DNA of 64,000 nt from Chryseobacterium populi (GTDB lineage: Bacteria > Bacteroidota > Bacteroidia > Flavobacteriales > Weeksellaceae). The stretch covers positions 186,001 to 250,000 of the forward strand of contig NZ_AKJY01000014.1 in the NCBI RefSeq assembly GCF_000282115.1, read 5' to 3'. Both the position numbers and the translations under genes were made by a program. The notes below the pieces were generated by a model. That model saw nothing but the letters and a program-made list of their open reading frames with translations. It was not told where the DNA came from and ran no database searches. Below are positions 38,111 through 47,486 of this stretch, piece by piece (position 1 is the first letter of the stretch; each line of letters starts with the position of its first letter).

Positions 38111-38572
38111 ATGAAATATTCTATTAATCCTCTTGTAAGGAAACCAGGTATACAACAAAAATTGGTAACCATACTTTTTATCGCGCTGATCATTTTTATC
38201 GCGCTGATCAGTATATTCTTAACCTCTTGTCAAAAAGAGCTGGAGATCCAGACTAATTTTCCGTTTGAACTGGAGTTTATGCCGGTACCCAAAAACATTG
38301 TTGCAGACCAGACCGTGGAAATACTCTGTCAAATCAAGAAGGAAGGGCAGTACAGCGGAACCAGGTACTTCATCCGTTACTTTCAGTATGAAGGGCAGGG
38401 AGCATTGATGTTCCCGGATTATAAACCTTTTAAAATGAATGTGCTGTACCCTGTGGAAGGAGAGAAATTCAAATTATTATACAAACCGAAATCAAAAGAG
38501 TCCCACGAATTTGAGATTTGGATTTCGGATAACTTTGGCAATGAAAGGATGGCTGAATTTTCCTTTAATTAA
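38111..38572 (+). CDS. traQ: TraQ (DUF3872) lipoprotein
   Basis: A 153-residue exported protein of the TraQ/DUF3872 family. A basic start leads to a hydrophobic stretch and a lipobox-like SIFLTSC (Cys about residue 39), then a beta-sandwich domain (FPFELEFMPVPKNI, GTRYFIRYFQYEGQ). An 18-base perfect tandem duplication (38175-38210) lengthens the hydrophobic stretch by six residues (FIALII then FIALIS). It is the last recognisable gene of the tra operon and is followed by a long hairpin. Confidence 0.88.
   Translation: MKYSINPLVRKPGIQQKLVTILFIALIIFIALISIFLTSCQKELEIQTNFPFELEFMPVPKNIVADQTVEILCQIKKEGQYSGTRYFIRYFQYEGQGALMFPDYKPFKMNVLYPVEGEKFKLLYKPKSKESHEFEIWISDNFGNERMAEFSFN
38175..38210 (+). repeat. 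18-bp perfect tandem repeat inside the traQ signal sequence
   Basis: TTTTTATCGCGCTGATCA occurs twice in a row. It keeps the reading frame and adds six hydrophobic residues. Confidence 0.9.
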
Positions 38573-38621
38573 GTAACACAAACACTTTTGCCGGGTATTC
38601 GGGCTGGTGTGATCTGTAATA

Positions 38622-38660
38622 AACACTTAAAGCTAACCTAACAGGTTGGCTTTAAGTGTT
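38622..38660 (+). terminator. Terminator of the tra operon
   Basis: AACACTTAAAGCTAACC (38622-38638) pairs with GGTTGGCTTTAAGTGTT (38644-38660) over 17 bp with one G-U pair, around a 5-base loop. It is 49 bases after the traQ stop. A U-tract is lacking. Confidence 0.6.
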
Positions 38661-38807
38661 CTATAAAATAAAATATCGTACATTTGATTTTTATTTATTC
38701 TCTTTTACGTGAACTATTAACCCTCAAAAACATGAACAACCTATGGAATCCTACACAACCAAAATTAAATTAAAGAGATAATTTACCATTATCATTCGCA
38801 ACTTTAA

Positions 38808-39944
38808 GTGCATTATTTTTATAACCCTTATAAAAGTAATGTCCGATCGAAATACAACTGGAAATATTTGGATATCCGTTCAAAGGCCAGGTTTCGTGCC
38901 CATTTAGAGGAGTATTCCTGCCTTTTTCGGCAACGGCGATTTCCTTATAAAGATGGACTCTACTTTTTCCTACCCGTTTCCAAAAGAGCAGTTATGAATA
39001 AGCCTTACGATTTACACTTTGATGAGCCGGTGAAAATAACAAAAGTGGCCTCCCGGCATAAATATAAGTTATGCAGTTACCCATTGGATTTCTGTGAGGA
39101 AGTTTATATCTATGAATTTGCAACTTCTGCCCTTGTGAGTCAGCGGTATAATCACCGGCCTTTTTATTTTGATTTGATAGAGATACATACCGAAAGAGAG
39201 ATGTTTGAAATTAGGTTTGATGTGTCGGAAAAACAGTTGTTTCTGATTTTCCTGCTGGAAGGATATGTATGTTTTGCCACTGAGGATGGAACCCCCATAA
39301 CCGGCGCAAAGCCGGAAGAATTTTTTATGTCTTATTTTGATAAAGGCAGCTATCTTGCCCAGGTGGAAAAGGGGAATATGATAGGACTGGCATTAAGTAT
39401 ATCACCGCTGTGGGTTGAGGAGATCAGCGATGATTTTCAGCATATCAAATGTCTTTTATATGAGTATGAAAACAATTTCAAATCCTACGGTTCTTATCAT
39501 CATGGAAAATTAGACAACCGGGTTTTTCGTTTACTTCAAAATGTGCTTTCCTTTGGAAAATTTTCAAAAGGTATTATGGATGGGCATATTCGTAAGTACA
39601 TTTCATATATTTTGCAGCATTACAATGAGATGATAGACACTAAGACCAGAGAACTTCCCCATCGCTTAATGCAGTATCTTGATATCCATTACCAGGATAA
39701 AGACCTTTCTAACAAACAGCTGGCGGAGATTTTTTCTGCGACGGAAAAAACATTAATCCGGCAATTTAAAGAAGAACTACAGATGACTCCGCACCAGTAT
39801 TATACCCGACTCAGGATGGATCACGCCAGGCAACTCATTGAAGTAGATCATAGGAGTATTGAAGAGGTCTATGAACTGGTGGGGTATCGAAACGAGAAAG
39901 CATTTCGAATTGCCTACAATAAACATTGGGAAGGTTTGAGGTAA
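38808..39944 (+). CDS. AraC-family transcriptional regulator
   Basis: A 378-residue protein with an uncharacterised N-terminal sensing region and a C-terminal AraC HTH pair: LSNKQLAEIFSATEKTLIRQ and QYYTRLRMDHARQLI, then VYELVGYRNEKAFRIAYNKH. The length is normal. It follows the tra operon after its terminator, and ends in a strong hairpin. It could regulate transfer or excision genes, as AraC-type regulators do in several Bacteroidota elements, but this is inferred from position only. The start ATG at 38808 could instead be slightly internal. Confidence 0.85.
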   Translation: MHYFYNPYKSNVRSKYNWKYLDIRSKARFRAHLEEYSCLFRQRRFPYKDGLYFFLPVSKRAVMNKPYDLHFDEPVKITKVASRHKYKLCSYPLDFCEEVYIYEFATSALVSQRYNHRPFYFDLIEIHTEREMFEIRFDVSEKQLFLIFLLEGYVCFATEDGTPITGAKPEEFFMSYFDKGSYLAQVEKGNMIGLALSISPLWVEEISDDFQHIKCLLYEYENNFKSYGSYHHGKLDNRVFRLLQNVLSFGKFSKGIMDGHIRKYISYILQHYNEMIDTKTRELPHRLMQYLDIHYQDKDLSNKQLAEIFSATEKTLIRQFKEELQMTPHQYYTRLRMDHARQLIEVDHRSIEEVYELVGYRNEKAFRIAYNKHWEGLR

Positions 39945-39999
39945 TTATGAAAGTCCTTCTACAAGGGGAAATCTATAGGTTATGGAAAAAAATGGACAG

Positions 40000-40036
40000 A
40001 AAATGGACAAAAGTTTTTGAATTTTGTCCATTTTTT
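40000..40036 (+). terminator. Terminator after the AraC gene
   Basis: AAAATGGACAAAA (40000-40012) and TTTTGTCCATTTT (40022-40034) form a perfect 13-bp stem with a 9-base loop, ending in a T-run, 56 bases after the AraC stop. A further AAATGGACA copy lies just upstream (39989-39998). Confidence 0.7.
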
Positions 40037-40508
40037 GGTTTCGTACTTAAAAATGAGCTGCTAACTTTACTTCACTGAAAAGAGAATACGGACATTGTAT
40101 TACAAGATACCTTCTGCAGGCTTTATTTATAATCCACTATCCGGAACCCTCGACATATTGCCTGCAAAAAAATGAAAGATGTTTTCAATGCAGCCCGCTT
40201 CTTGTGCAAACAGGTGTGTTATTAGGTGCTGAATTTTATGCACGGCATATCCTGTTCCTAGATGTTGCTGCCTTCGAATCAATGGACTGTAAGGGCGGTG
40301 ATATTTTAATTCCTGGATATTCCTGCCTGTTATGATTGGGGTCATTGATGAGGACAGATTGGGGACACAAGGTATGCCGTTAAGAATAGAAAATAACTAT
40401 AGAGTATAATGCATTATATCATTGGGAGGTTGTCGAAAATCCTTTAAAAGAGTAGGCATAATAAAACTAAAGTTTTATGCTTTTTGATTGAGAAAAGCAA
40501 TGATCACT
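40037..40508. other. Intergenic region without a recognised gene
   Basis: About 470 bases between the AraC terminator and the DUF6520-like gene. A 72-codon reverse frame (40127-40345) has no recognisable sequence and no supporting signal. I see no repeat or att-like site. Confidence 0.4.
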
Positions 40509-40814
40509 ATGAAAAACCTAAAAGCAACATTAGGAGCCGCCGCCGTTACCTTAGTAATCGGAGCTGCAGCAATGTCATTTACCATGAATGACAGCAAAGT
40601 AAATGCTAACGATGACCATAAAAAAGTACTCAATACTTATTATCCTGTAAGAACCGGCCCTTCTACTTTTTCGTGGCAGCAGATTAACCTTAACGATTAT
40701 GAATGTGTAGCCGGAGCAGCTGGATGTGCTGGATTTAATGCAGACACACCGCCAGCACCCAATACCATTCCGGCGGGCTACACGCAAACCAACATGGTCC
40801 TTCAGCCGAAATAA
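40509..40814 (+). CDS. Small exported DUF6520-like protein
   Basis: About 101 residues from ATG at 40509. It has a signal-peptide-like start (MKNLKATLGAAAVTLVIGAA) and a short secreted domain with two Cys in CVAGAAGCAG, followed by Pro-rich segments. The pattern (small, signal peptide, paired Cys near the C-terminal half) resembles DUF6520 proteins common in Bacteroidota. An ATG at 40500 is an alternative start. It converges on the TlpA gene, separated by a bidirectional hairpin. Function unknown. Confidence 0.6.
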   Translation: MKNLKATLGAAAVTLVIGAAAMSFTMNDSKVNANDDHKKVLNTYYPVRTGPSTFSWQQINLNDYECVAGAAGCAGFNADTPPAPNTIPAGYTQTNMVLQPK

Positions 40815-40841
40815 TATGTTAAATTTTTTAAATAAAAAAGG

Positions 40842-40872
40842 CAAGACTGGCAGCAGGAAGTTGCCAGTCTTG
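40842..40872. terminator. Bidirectional terminator hairpin
   Basis: CAAGACTGGCA (40842-40852) and TGCCAGTCTTG (40862-40872) form a perfect 11-bp stem. A-rich and T-rich flanks suit both strands. It separates the converging DUF6520-like and TlpA genes. Confidence 0.7.
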
Positions 40873-40880
40873 TTATATTA

Positions 40881-42302
40881 TTACTCAGCGAGTCCCTGTT
40901 TTACGATAGAAATCAAGCTCTTTCCTTCATCTTTGCCCGGATCAACCGGATTATTCATGATTTTTCCTTGTTTATCAATCAATATCAGGGTTGGGAATCC
41001 AGTTACCGAATAGTCCTTTAAGACCGGATGGTTATATCTTAGTCCCTCAGCCAATAAATTAGTATTACTTTTGTCTGTATATATGCCTTGTTTAATACTT
41101 TTGAGCCATATTTCTTTTGATTTATCCGCGCTGATAGACACAAAAATTACGTCTTTATTAGAAAGCTGCTTTTTGATTTTGACAAGCTTTGGAGCAAGGC
41201 CGGCGCATCCTCCACAGCCTGTGTACCAAAAATCCATTACAAGGACCTTTCCTCTTAGATCGGAAAGCTTTACTATTTTCCCTTTGGGATCGGGTAATTC
41301 AAAATTTTTAGCTGATGCCCCTTTTAGCCGGGTTTGTTGAAGGTTTGATAAAATGCGTTTAAAATTCTCATCCTTCGTCCATGATAGTGCCTCCGGTATA
41401 ATTTCAGATATATCTGAGCTTCTGTTTCTGTTATCATATAAGAGACCGGTAATTGCCTTTTCAGCAACCTGAAAACTGAAGTTTTCCCTTATGTAGTTGT
41501 AGCAATTTTGTATTTCAAAGGTTTGTTTTTTAGAAAAGCACAGGATTTTAAAAGATCCTAATATAGCACTGTAGTAATCATGAGAATATAACATTTCCTT
41601 GTTTCTGCTCAATGAGCTGAGCAGGGAATCAGTAATCCCGGAATCATGAAAATCCTCGACAGCATTTTTATTATAGGCATTCATGTAGGATAAGCTAGTG
41701 AGCTTAGCAGCAATTGTACTGGCTACGGCATCTGCTTTCAGGAGGTCATAAGTCTGCCTGGACAATGTATTTTTATACAGTTCGATCAGTGCCAGTTGGC
41801 GTAAAAGCAGAGTATCCATTATGGATGCTGAAAAAGTGCTTTTTATACTATGTCCCTCAAATTGGCTCGCTTTTGAGGCGTAGAAGATGTATATTTTTTC
41901 AAGTTGATTCCGGATTCTCCATTTCTCAGCCCTTTTTCCTGCAAAGTGATCTTTTATCCGATCAGAATAGTGTATCGAATCCCCGTCCGTCAATAAATAG
42001 GAGTAGAGAGTCAAATTCCTTGTAGAGTCCTCGGTGCCGTTAGGGAGAATCAGATCTACGTATTGAGGAACACCTTTCTGCGGAATGTGAAAGATAAATG
42101 AGTTTCCTTTTACTTTAGCCTGATATATTTTTTCTGCATTTAGGTTGTACGATGTATGGTAATAGTCATATACTCTAAGGGTAACGGAGTCCCGATCCGT
42201 GAGATATCTAAAGTATCCGGATATGGTAATAGAATCCTTACCTGCTGCTGCGCTCAGACCACCCACGATAAGCAGGGCCACTAATAATAGCTGTTTCATC
42301 AT
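40881..42302 (-). CDS. TlpA-family thioredoxin-like protein
   Basis: A 473-residue exported protein. A signal peptide (LLLVALLIVGGLSAAAG) is followed by a large N-terminal region (about 25-320) of the type found in Bacteroidota thiol-disulfide proteins, then a TlpA/AhpC-TSA domain (AKNFELPDPKGKIVKLSDLR, about 333 onward) with active-site Cys363 and Cys366 (WYTGCGGCAG). It probably acts in the periplasm on disulfides. It is 19 bases downstream of the susD-like gene and is a common third member of SusCD operons. Its client may be the cargo taken up by SusCD. Confidence 0.88.
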   Translation of the reverse strand: MMKQLLLVALLIVGGLSAAAGKDSITISGYFRYLTDRDSVTLRVYDYYHTSYNLNAEKIYQAKVKGNSFIFHIPQKGVPQYVDLILPNGTEDSTRNLTLYSYLLTDGDSIHYSDRIKDHFAGKRAEKWRIRNQLEKIYIFYASKASQFEGHSIKSTFSASIMDTLLLRQLALIELYKNTLSRQTYDLLKADAVASTIAAKLTSLSYMNAYNKNAVEDFHDSGITDSLLSSLSRNKEMLYSHDYYSAILGSFKILCFSKKQTFEIQNCYNYIRENFSFQVAEKAITGLLYDNRNRSSDISEIIPEALSWTKDENFKRILSNLQQTRLKGASAKNFELPDPKGKIVKLSDLRGKVLVMDFWYTGCGGCAGLAPKLVKIKKQLSNKDVIFVSISADKSKEIWLKSIKQGIYTDKSNTNLLAEGLRYNHPVLKDYSVTGFPTLILIDKQGKIMNNPVDPGKDEGKSLISIVKQGLAE

Positions 42303-42321
42303 GTAGTTGTTAATTATCTGG

Positions 42322-43713
42322 TTATTGTCGTGGATTTTGTGTTAATCCACCTAGCTGAATTTCCGGATCAGGTATAAGCATGGCATAATTCATACTTTGG
42401 GGTTTAAGCAGGTAGGATATTCCCCTTACTATATGGATGACATCTTTTTTGAACCTTGCTTCTTTGTTTAACCTCCTCAAATCCGTCCAGCGTAGCCCCC
42501 GGAATAGAAGTTCTTTTTTTCTTTCTTCCAATATAAGATACAGGGCTTCGTCACTGGTAGTAGCGGTTAAAGGTGTAAAGGTGCCTGTTTTGTACCTGTG
42601 TGCTAACAGTAAATTGAGGTCTTTCATAGCGTCCTCTTTGTTTCCTTCCCGTGCATAGCATTCAGCCCTGTTAAGATAGATCTCATCAGTGGCTACACCA
42701 CAATACTTATTGCTTTGCCTCGCATCGTAAGACCCGCGAAACCGCAGACTCCCATCACCCGCCACCCTGAAGAAGTAACTTTTTCTGAGATCATTGTTTT
42801 CATACGATCTATAGATATTGGAATCAGGTATCGCAGGAGACATGATACTGTAGTTAATTAAAGAAGTATGGAAAATATCCTCAGCCAGAAAATCAGAATT
42901 GATAGAATATTTGGTCGGAGTAATCAGATTATAGTCGGTGATTGGGCCATACTGAGCTAAACAAAGCTTTGCGTATTTCAATGATTCACTATAAGCCCCC
43001 ATTCCCAGATATATTCTACTTAGCATTGCATTAACAGCAACCTTTGACGGTTTTGTAATGGTTTTTGCTTTAAGGGGTAAAAGATCATAAGCCGTGGTAA
43101 GATCGCGGATGATTTGGTCATAAGATTCCTTTACAGATGCCCTCTTAATTTTTTCGGTAAGGTCAGAGTTGAGTCGAAGGGGCACGCCCATATCGGTGGA
43201 GGATGTCATAGAATCATACGGCAGGGAAAAAGTCTGAACGAGATTATAGAATGCAAAAGCCCTGAAGAAAAGAGAAGTTCCTTTGATTTCGTTATAATGA
43301 TTAGCCTCGTCCTCACTGTACCTAATACTTTTGAGTACTTCCAGCACTGTATTGGCAACAAATACCTGGTTGTAGGATTTGTTCCAATCTGCACCCGGGA
43401 TGGTTCCGCCCTTATAAATATCGCTTCCAAAAATATACACCTTTTGACCCATCTCATCCCATGAATTATCATAATTTTCTGTGGTCAGGTAATATTCATC
43501 GGAAGATATAAACCCCATTGAAGGACATGAATAGGCGTTGAAAACTTCCTCATTATTAAGAATCAAATCCAGGTCTGCTAAGGTTTTAGGGATGGTCAGC
43601 GCCTGGTCCGGCTTGGCCTGAAGAAACTCGTTTTGCTTGTCGCAACCCGATAGCAGCAGCACACAGCAGAGTACGGCCGGGAAGTAACTCAATTTATGGA
43701 TTAAGAATTTCAT
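42322..43713 (-). CDS. SusD/RagB-family outer-membrane lipoprotein
   Basis: A 463-residue surface lipoprotein with lipobox LLLSGC (Cys24) and the SusD fold: an N-terminal region with LADLDLILNNEEVFNAYSC and tetratricopeptide-like helices, ending LFRGLRWTDLRRLNKEARF, a typical SusD C-terminal pattern. It caps the SusC channel and binds the nutrient. It is 20 bases downstream of the SusC gene. The substrate, glycan, peptide or other, cannot be told from sequence. Confidence 0.93.
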   Translation of the reverse strand: MKFLIHKLSYFPAVLCCVLLLSGCDKQNEFLQAKPDQALTIPKTLADLDLILNNEEVFNAYSCPSMGFISSDEYYLTTENYDNSWDEMGQKVYIFGSDIYKGGTIPGADWNKSYNQVFVANTVLEVLKSIRYSEDEANHYNEIKGTSLFFRAFAFYNLVQTFSLPYDSMTSSTDMGVPLRLNSDLTEKIKRASVKESYDQIIRDLTTAYDLLPLKAKTITKPSKVAVNAMLSRIYLGMGAYSESLKYAKLCLAQYGPITDYNLITPTKYSINSDFLAEDIFHTSLINYSIMSPAIPDSNIYRSYENNDLRKSYFFRVAGDGSLRFRGSYDARQSNKYCGVATDEIYLNRAECYAREGNKEDAMKDLNLLLAHRYKTGTFTPLTATTSDEALYLILEERKKELLFRGLRWTDLRRLNKEARFKKDVIHIVRGISYLLKPQSMNYAMLIPDPEIQLGGLTQNPRQ

Positions 43714-43733
43714 GATCGAATGTGTGAAAGTGG

Positions 43734-46700
43734 TTAAAAATTGATGCGTAAACCTGCGGCGAAACTTCGGGGAAGCGGCAACCCGCTTCCATTGAGGTCA
43801 GGATCTAATCCGTGGTTATTGGCTCGCCAGAGAATCCCAATATTATTTACATAGCAATATAATTGCAGGTGATTAAAGGGCGAGGCTTTCCATGAGCTTT
43901 TATCAATATCGTAACTTAATGTTATGTCCTGTAAGCGCACATGATCACCTTTGTTCACCAAAGCCTGGGAGTTCAGATAGAAGGTTTCACGGGCAGAGTT
44001 TGCCGGTGGATATTGAAGAGAAGGCACACCGGTAAATGCTTCATCACCTGGCTTTTGCCATCTTTTGGTGAAATCTTCATGTCCGTTCCATGAAGTAAAC
44101 AACTGGGAATAAAATATTGAATTTCTTCTGAAATAGTAATTGAGTTTATAGGCAATATTGAAGGAGACTGAAAACTGTTTAAATGAAAAAGTATTTCTTA
44201 ACGACCCAAAGATAGTGGGCCGGGAAGGACCCATATAGACCATACTATCAATCGTGGTGGCATTGAGAATAGCGCTGTAATCAGTGCTTAGTTTACCGTT
44301 CAGGTAACCCTGTGGATCTCCTGTATCATGGGTAAGGCCGGCACTTTTATAGGCATAGATTGCAAATAGAGGCTTACCCGCCAGTGGATATATTAACCCA
44401 TTATTTCCATTGCTGAATAACAGATAGTTGCCAACATCACCTTTAACATCGTACCGGGTTACAATATCCTGTGCTTTACTGAATATGAGTTGGGTATGCC
44501 ATGAAAAGCTGTTCTTTTGGATGTTTTGGGCGCCTAGCACTACGTCCCAACCACTTCCTTTTGTCGTCGCATAATTTCCTTTAAATGTCGGCCAACCGGA
44601 GTATCCCGGTAAGGGCATATTTCCGAACAGGTCAATTCCATTTTTCCGGTAATATTCAATACTGCCTGAAAACCGGTTGTTACTTGTGCTAAAATCAGCT
44701 CCCCAATTTATAGTTCTTATTTTCTCCCATCTCAGGTCCGGATTGCCAGGGTTGGCAATAACGGCATAGGGCATACCTGAAATGTAGGAGCCATTTGTTT
44801 GCCTGATGGTTGTTACTGCGGTAACGGATTTATCAACATTCCCGTTGTAACCGTAAGTCATTCTTAACTTCGCAAACGGAAGCCAATTGATATTGTAAAA
44901 TGCTTCATTGCTTATATTCCAGCTTCCTCCCACTGAATACAGGGGAACAGATTTGTTATTGGTATTGACCCCAAAGAGGTTGGATTTATCAATCCTGCCG
45001 CTGGCTGAAAATGTATATCGATTCTTGAAAGTGTAGGCAGCATTACTAAAGTAGGAGATAAACCTGTCGGTCAGCTTATTGAAATTTTGATAGTTCGGAA
45101 TTCTGGCACCACTGTTAGGATTTATGGAAAAGTAATCCACAAAGTTGACGCTTGTAAAAGCCCCTGTGCCTATATCATAACCGTAGGTTGTATTGGCGTT
45201 ACTTTGCGTAATGGACTGATTGAGTTCAGCGCCGGCAATAGCGGTCAATTCATGCTCTCCCCAAAACTTATGGTAATTGACCTGTGCCCGTGCATTTTGA
45301 GACACCAGCTGGTTATTGGTCAGGTAGAGAATACCACCTTTCGGAACAGGATAATTCACATCTCCCGTTGCACTGATTTGAGTAAATTTATTAATTAATG
45401 TTCTTACTGCATAGGTCTGTTCACTGGAATAATCATTTTGAACTGATATTGATTTCCCGTACTGGTATTTCATCTCTAAGCTCAGGTCTTTGGAGGGGGT
45501 ATATTGCAGACCTAAATTTAACAGGTTGTCTGTGGATGATTGCCGGTTGTAAGCATAGTTCAATTCATCCAGCGGGCGATAATTCCAATCGAGGAGCTTC
45601 CCATTTCCTACGGTATCCGTATAGGCGGTGTTAAATTCCTTTACAATAGATAAATGATTACCGTTGGGACTGGAAAACTGTGCATATGGATACAGGTTTT
45701 TTGTATTCGGCTGTGAAGCACTGAGGGTATTATTCTGCTTGGTATCCGTTTGTACCCATAGAAAACCAACCGAAGCACGCAGCTTTGGGGTAAGGTCGAT
45801 ATTAATTTTAGAATTTATGGTATTTCTGGTCGTGTTGTTGCCGGTAAGATTAGCCTTGTTTTTATCAAGACCTAATGACAGGAAATAATCAATAGCATTC
45901 CCCCCGCCTTTAACGTTTAACGCATATTGCTGGTTTACGGATTGCTGGTAAAAGTACTTTTCAATCTCATTGCGCACATCTACGTTACGTAAGGCATTTA
46001 TCTGAGTTTCTGCCTCTGCATTGGAAATTGATCCATGCTTTTCCTTGTCCAGGATATTTACCACTGGGGATACTACCGGCATACTCAAACTCGTGAGATC
46101 ATTGTTATAAAACCCCCTTTTGAATAATTCTGTTTCTACATTGATGAAATCATTCGAGTTCAGGAAATTTTTATCATAAAATACATCGGGCTTTGATCCA
46201 ATGGTAATGTTGGAATTGAGTTCCACTGCCGGTTTAGAGTTTTTAATGCCCTTTTTTGTGGTAATGACGATAACCCCGTTACCCGACTTTGCACCCCATA
46301 TAGAGCTTGCAGCGGCATCCTTTAGGATAGTGATATTCTCCACATCATTGGGATTGATACTGCTTAAATCACCATTGTAAGGGAAATTGTCCAAAATGAT
46401 AAGCGGCTGATCGTTGGCAAATAGCGTGCTATGCCCGCGAATATTGAGATCAGATCCTGTGGAGGATTTATAGGTGTTGTGATTAAACAGTAGCCCCGGC
46501 ACAATATTTTCCAGCCTTGAAATAATATCGGTGCTTACCCGCCGGTTAATAAGTGTATTATTAACCTGAACGAAAGATCCCGTTGCCCGTTCTTTAGGAA
46601 GTTTCTGATAACCGGTGGAGACTACAATTTCCTGCTCCTTTATCTGCATTTCCTGGATGTGCATGATAACATCCGGTACCATGCCAGCGATACCTGTTAC

Positions 46701-47318
46701 CTCTTCAGTCCTATGCCCTACAAAACTGAAAATAAGTACAGGATTTTGTGTACTGGTATTTTGTAGCATATACCTCCCATCCTTATCAGTAGAGATACCC
46801 TGGCTGCTACCTTTGAGCCTCACTGATACTCCTTCCATAGGTTTTCCCAGGGTATCAGTAACAATGCCCTGCATTGTACTCACCGTTGAAGTGTCATTAT
46901 GCCCGTTTTTATTTGAAACCGGAGCTTTTGGAGATACTTTGGCTACAAAGATGGTTTTACTCATGATGGAATAAGTAAATCCATAAGGTTTTAAGGCTTT
47001 ATCCAGTACAGCAGGAACCGGATAGGTTCCAGGGGGGAGCTTCAGAGCGGGCAGCCCTTTAACATCCGCAAGGTCAAAAGTTGTAACGATCCCGGTTTGC
47101 TGTTTAATCTTTTTAAAAAGCTCCGGAACCGAAATTGTTTCTCCACTAAGCTTAAGGCTTTGCCCGTGCAGCGTACCTATGGCTGTAAAGAAGGCAAAAA
47201 AAGCTAAAAGCCAGGCTTTTTGCGGCTTAAGATGGAATGCGGAGCGCAATGGTTGATAAAATGCACACCATTTCATAGATTTGTCCATTGTTAGGAATTT
47301 GCGTGACGAAATATGCAT
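43734..47318 (-). CDS. SusC/RagA-family TonB-dependent transporter with STN domain
   Basis: A 1194-residue outer-membrane transporter. After an N-terminal leader, an STN (secretin/TonB) domain spans about 53-125 (SGETISVPELFKKIKQQTGI), then a CarboxypepD_reg-like beta-sandwich (GIVTDTLGKPMEGVSVRLKG, about 150-225), the plug (about 240-355, including the SusC signature GANSGNGVIVITTKKG-like AKSGNGVIVITTKKG) and the C-terminal barrel. The STN domain and the neighbouring FecR and sigma genes indicate a cell-surface signalling transporter whose occupied state would reach FecR through the periplasm. It heads the susC-susD-tlpA operon. Confidence 0.95.
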   Translation of the reverse strand: MHISSRKFLTMDKSMKWCAFYQPLRSAFHLKPQKAWLLAFFAFFTAIGTLHGQSLKLSGETISVPELFKKIKQQTGIVTTFDLADVKGLPALKLPPGTYPVPAVLDKALKPYGFTYSIMSKTIFVAKVSPKAPVSNKNGHNDTSTVSTMQGIVTDTLGKPMEGVSVRLKGSSQGISTDKDGRYMLQNTSTQNPVLIFSFVGHRTEEVTGIAGMVPDVIMHIQEMQIKEQEIVVSTGYQKLPKERATGSFVQVNNTLINRRVSTDIISRLENIVPGLLFNHNTYKSSTGSDLNIRGHSTLFANDQPLIILDNFPYNGDLSSINPNDVENITILKDAAASSIWGAKSGNGVIVITTKKGIKNSKPAVELNSNITIGSKPDVFYDKNFLNSNDFINVETELFKRGFYNNDLTSLSMPVVSPVVNILDKEKHGSISNAEAETQINALRNVDVRNEIEKYFYQQSVNQQYALNVKGGGNAIDYFLSLGLDKNKANLTGNNTTRNTINSKINIDLTPKLRASVGFLWVQTDTKQNNTLSASQPNTKNLYPYAQFSSPNGNHLSIVKEFNTAYTDTVGNGKLLDWNYRPLDELNYAYNRQSSTDNLLNLGLQYTPSKDLSLEMKYQYGKSISVQNDYSSEQTYAVRTLINKFTQISATGDVNYPVPKGGILYLTNNQLVSQNARAQVNYHKFWGEHELTAIAGAELNQSITQSNANTTYGYDIGTGAFTSVNFVDYFSINPNSGARIPNYQNFNKLTDRFISYFSNAAYTFKNRYTFSASGRIDKSNLFGVNTNNKSVPLYSVGGSWNISNEAFYNINWLPFAKLRMTYGYNGNVDKSVTAVTTIRQTNGSYISGMPYAVIANPGNPDLRWEKIRTINWGADFSTSNNRFSGSIEYYRKNGIDLFGNMPLPGYSGWPTFKGNYATTKGSGWDVVLGAQNIQKNSFSWHTQLIFSKAQDIVTRYDVKGDVGNYLLFSNGNNGLIYPLAGKPLFAIYAYKSAGLTHDTGDPQGYLNGKLSTDYSAILNATTIDSMVYMGPSRPTIFGSLRNTFSFKQFSVSFNIAYKLNYYFRRNSIFYSQLFTSWNGHEDFTKRWQKPGDEAFTGVPSLQYPPANSARETFYLNSQALVNKGDHVRLQDITLSYDIDKSSWKASPFNHLQLYCYVNNIGILWRANNHGLDPDLNGSGLPLPRSFAAGLRINF

Positions 47319-47338
47319 TAAAGCAGGTCCCTGACTCT

Positions 47339-47433
47339 GCCGGAGGTGTCGTAAGCACTTCCGGCTTTGTTTTTATGGGCTGCGATAGTACTGCCGGTTC
47401 ATTATGATCAGGCGCAGAGGCGGCAAGCCGCCT
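47339..47433. promoter_or_regulatory. Two strong hairpins between fecR and susC genes
   Basis: GCCGGAGGTG/CACTTCCGGC (47339-47365) and AGGCGGC-AA-GCCGCCT (47418-47433, extended outward by TCAGG/CCTGA) lie in the 168-base gap downstream of fecR and upstream of susC. The first is GC-rich with a U-rich tail on the plus strand only. They may attenuate or insulate the two transcripts. Confidence 0.45.
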
Positions 47434-47486
47434 GCTGTCCTGACGGTTTATAAGCGGGTGGAGTAGGGAGGGTAATGCCCATCTAA

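Noticed and set aside
40127..40345. 72-codon minus-strand frame
   Set aside because: No recognisable family, no promoter and no conserved context; left as uncertain non-coding.
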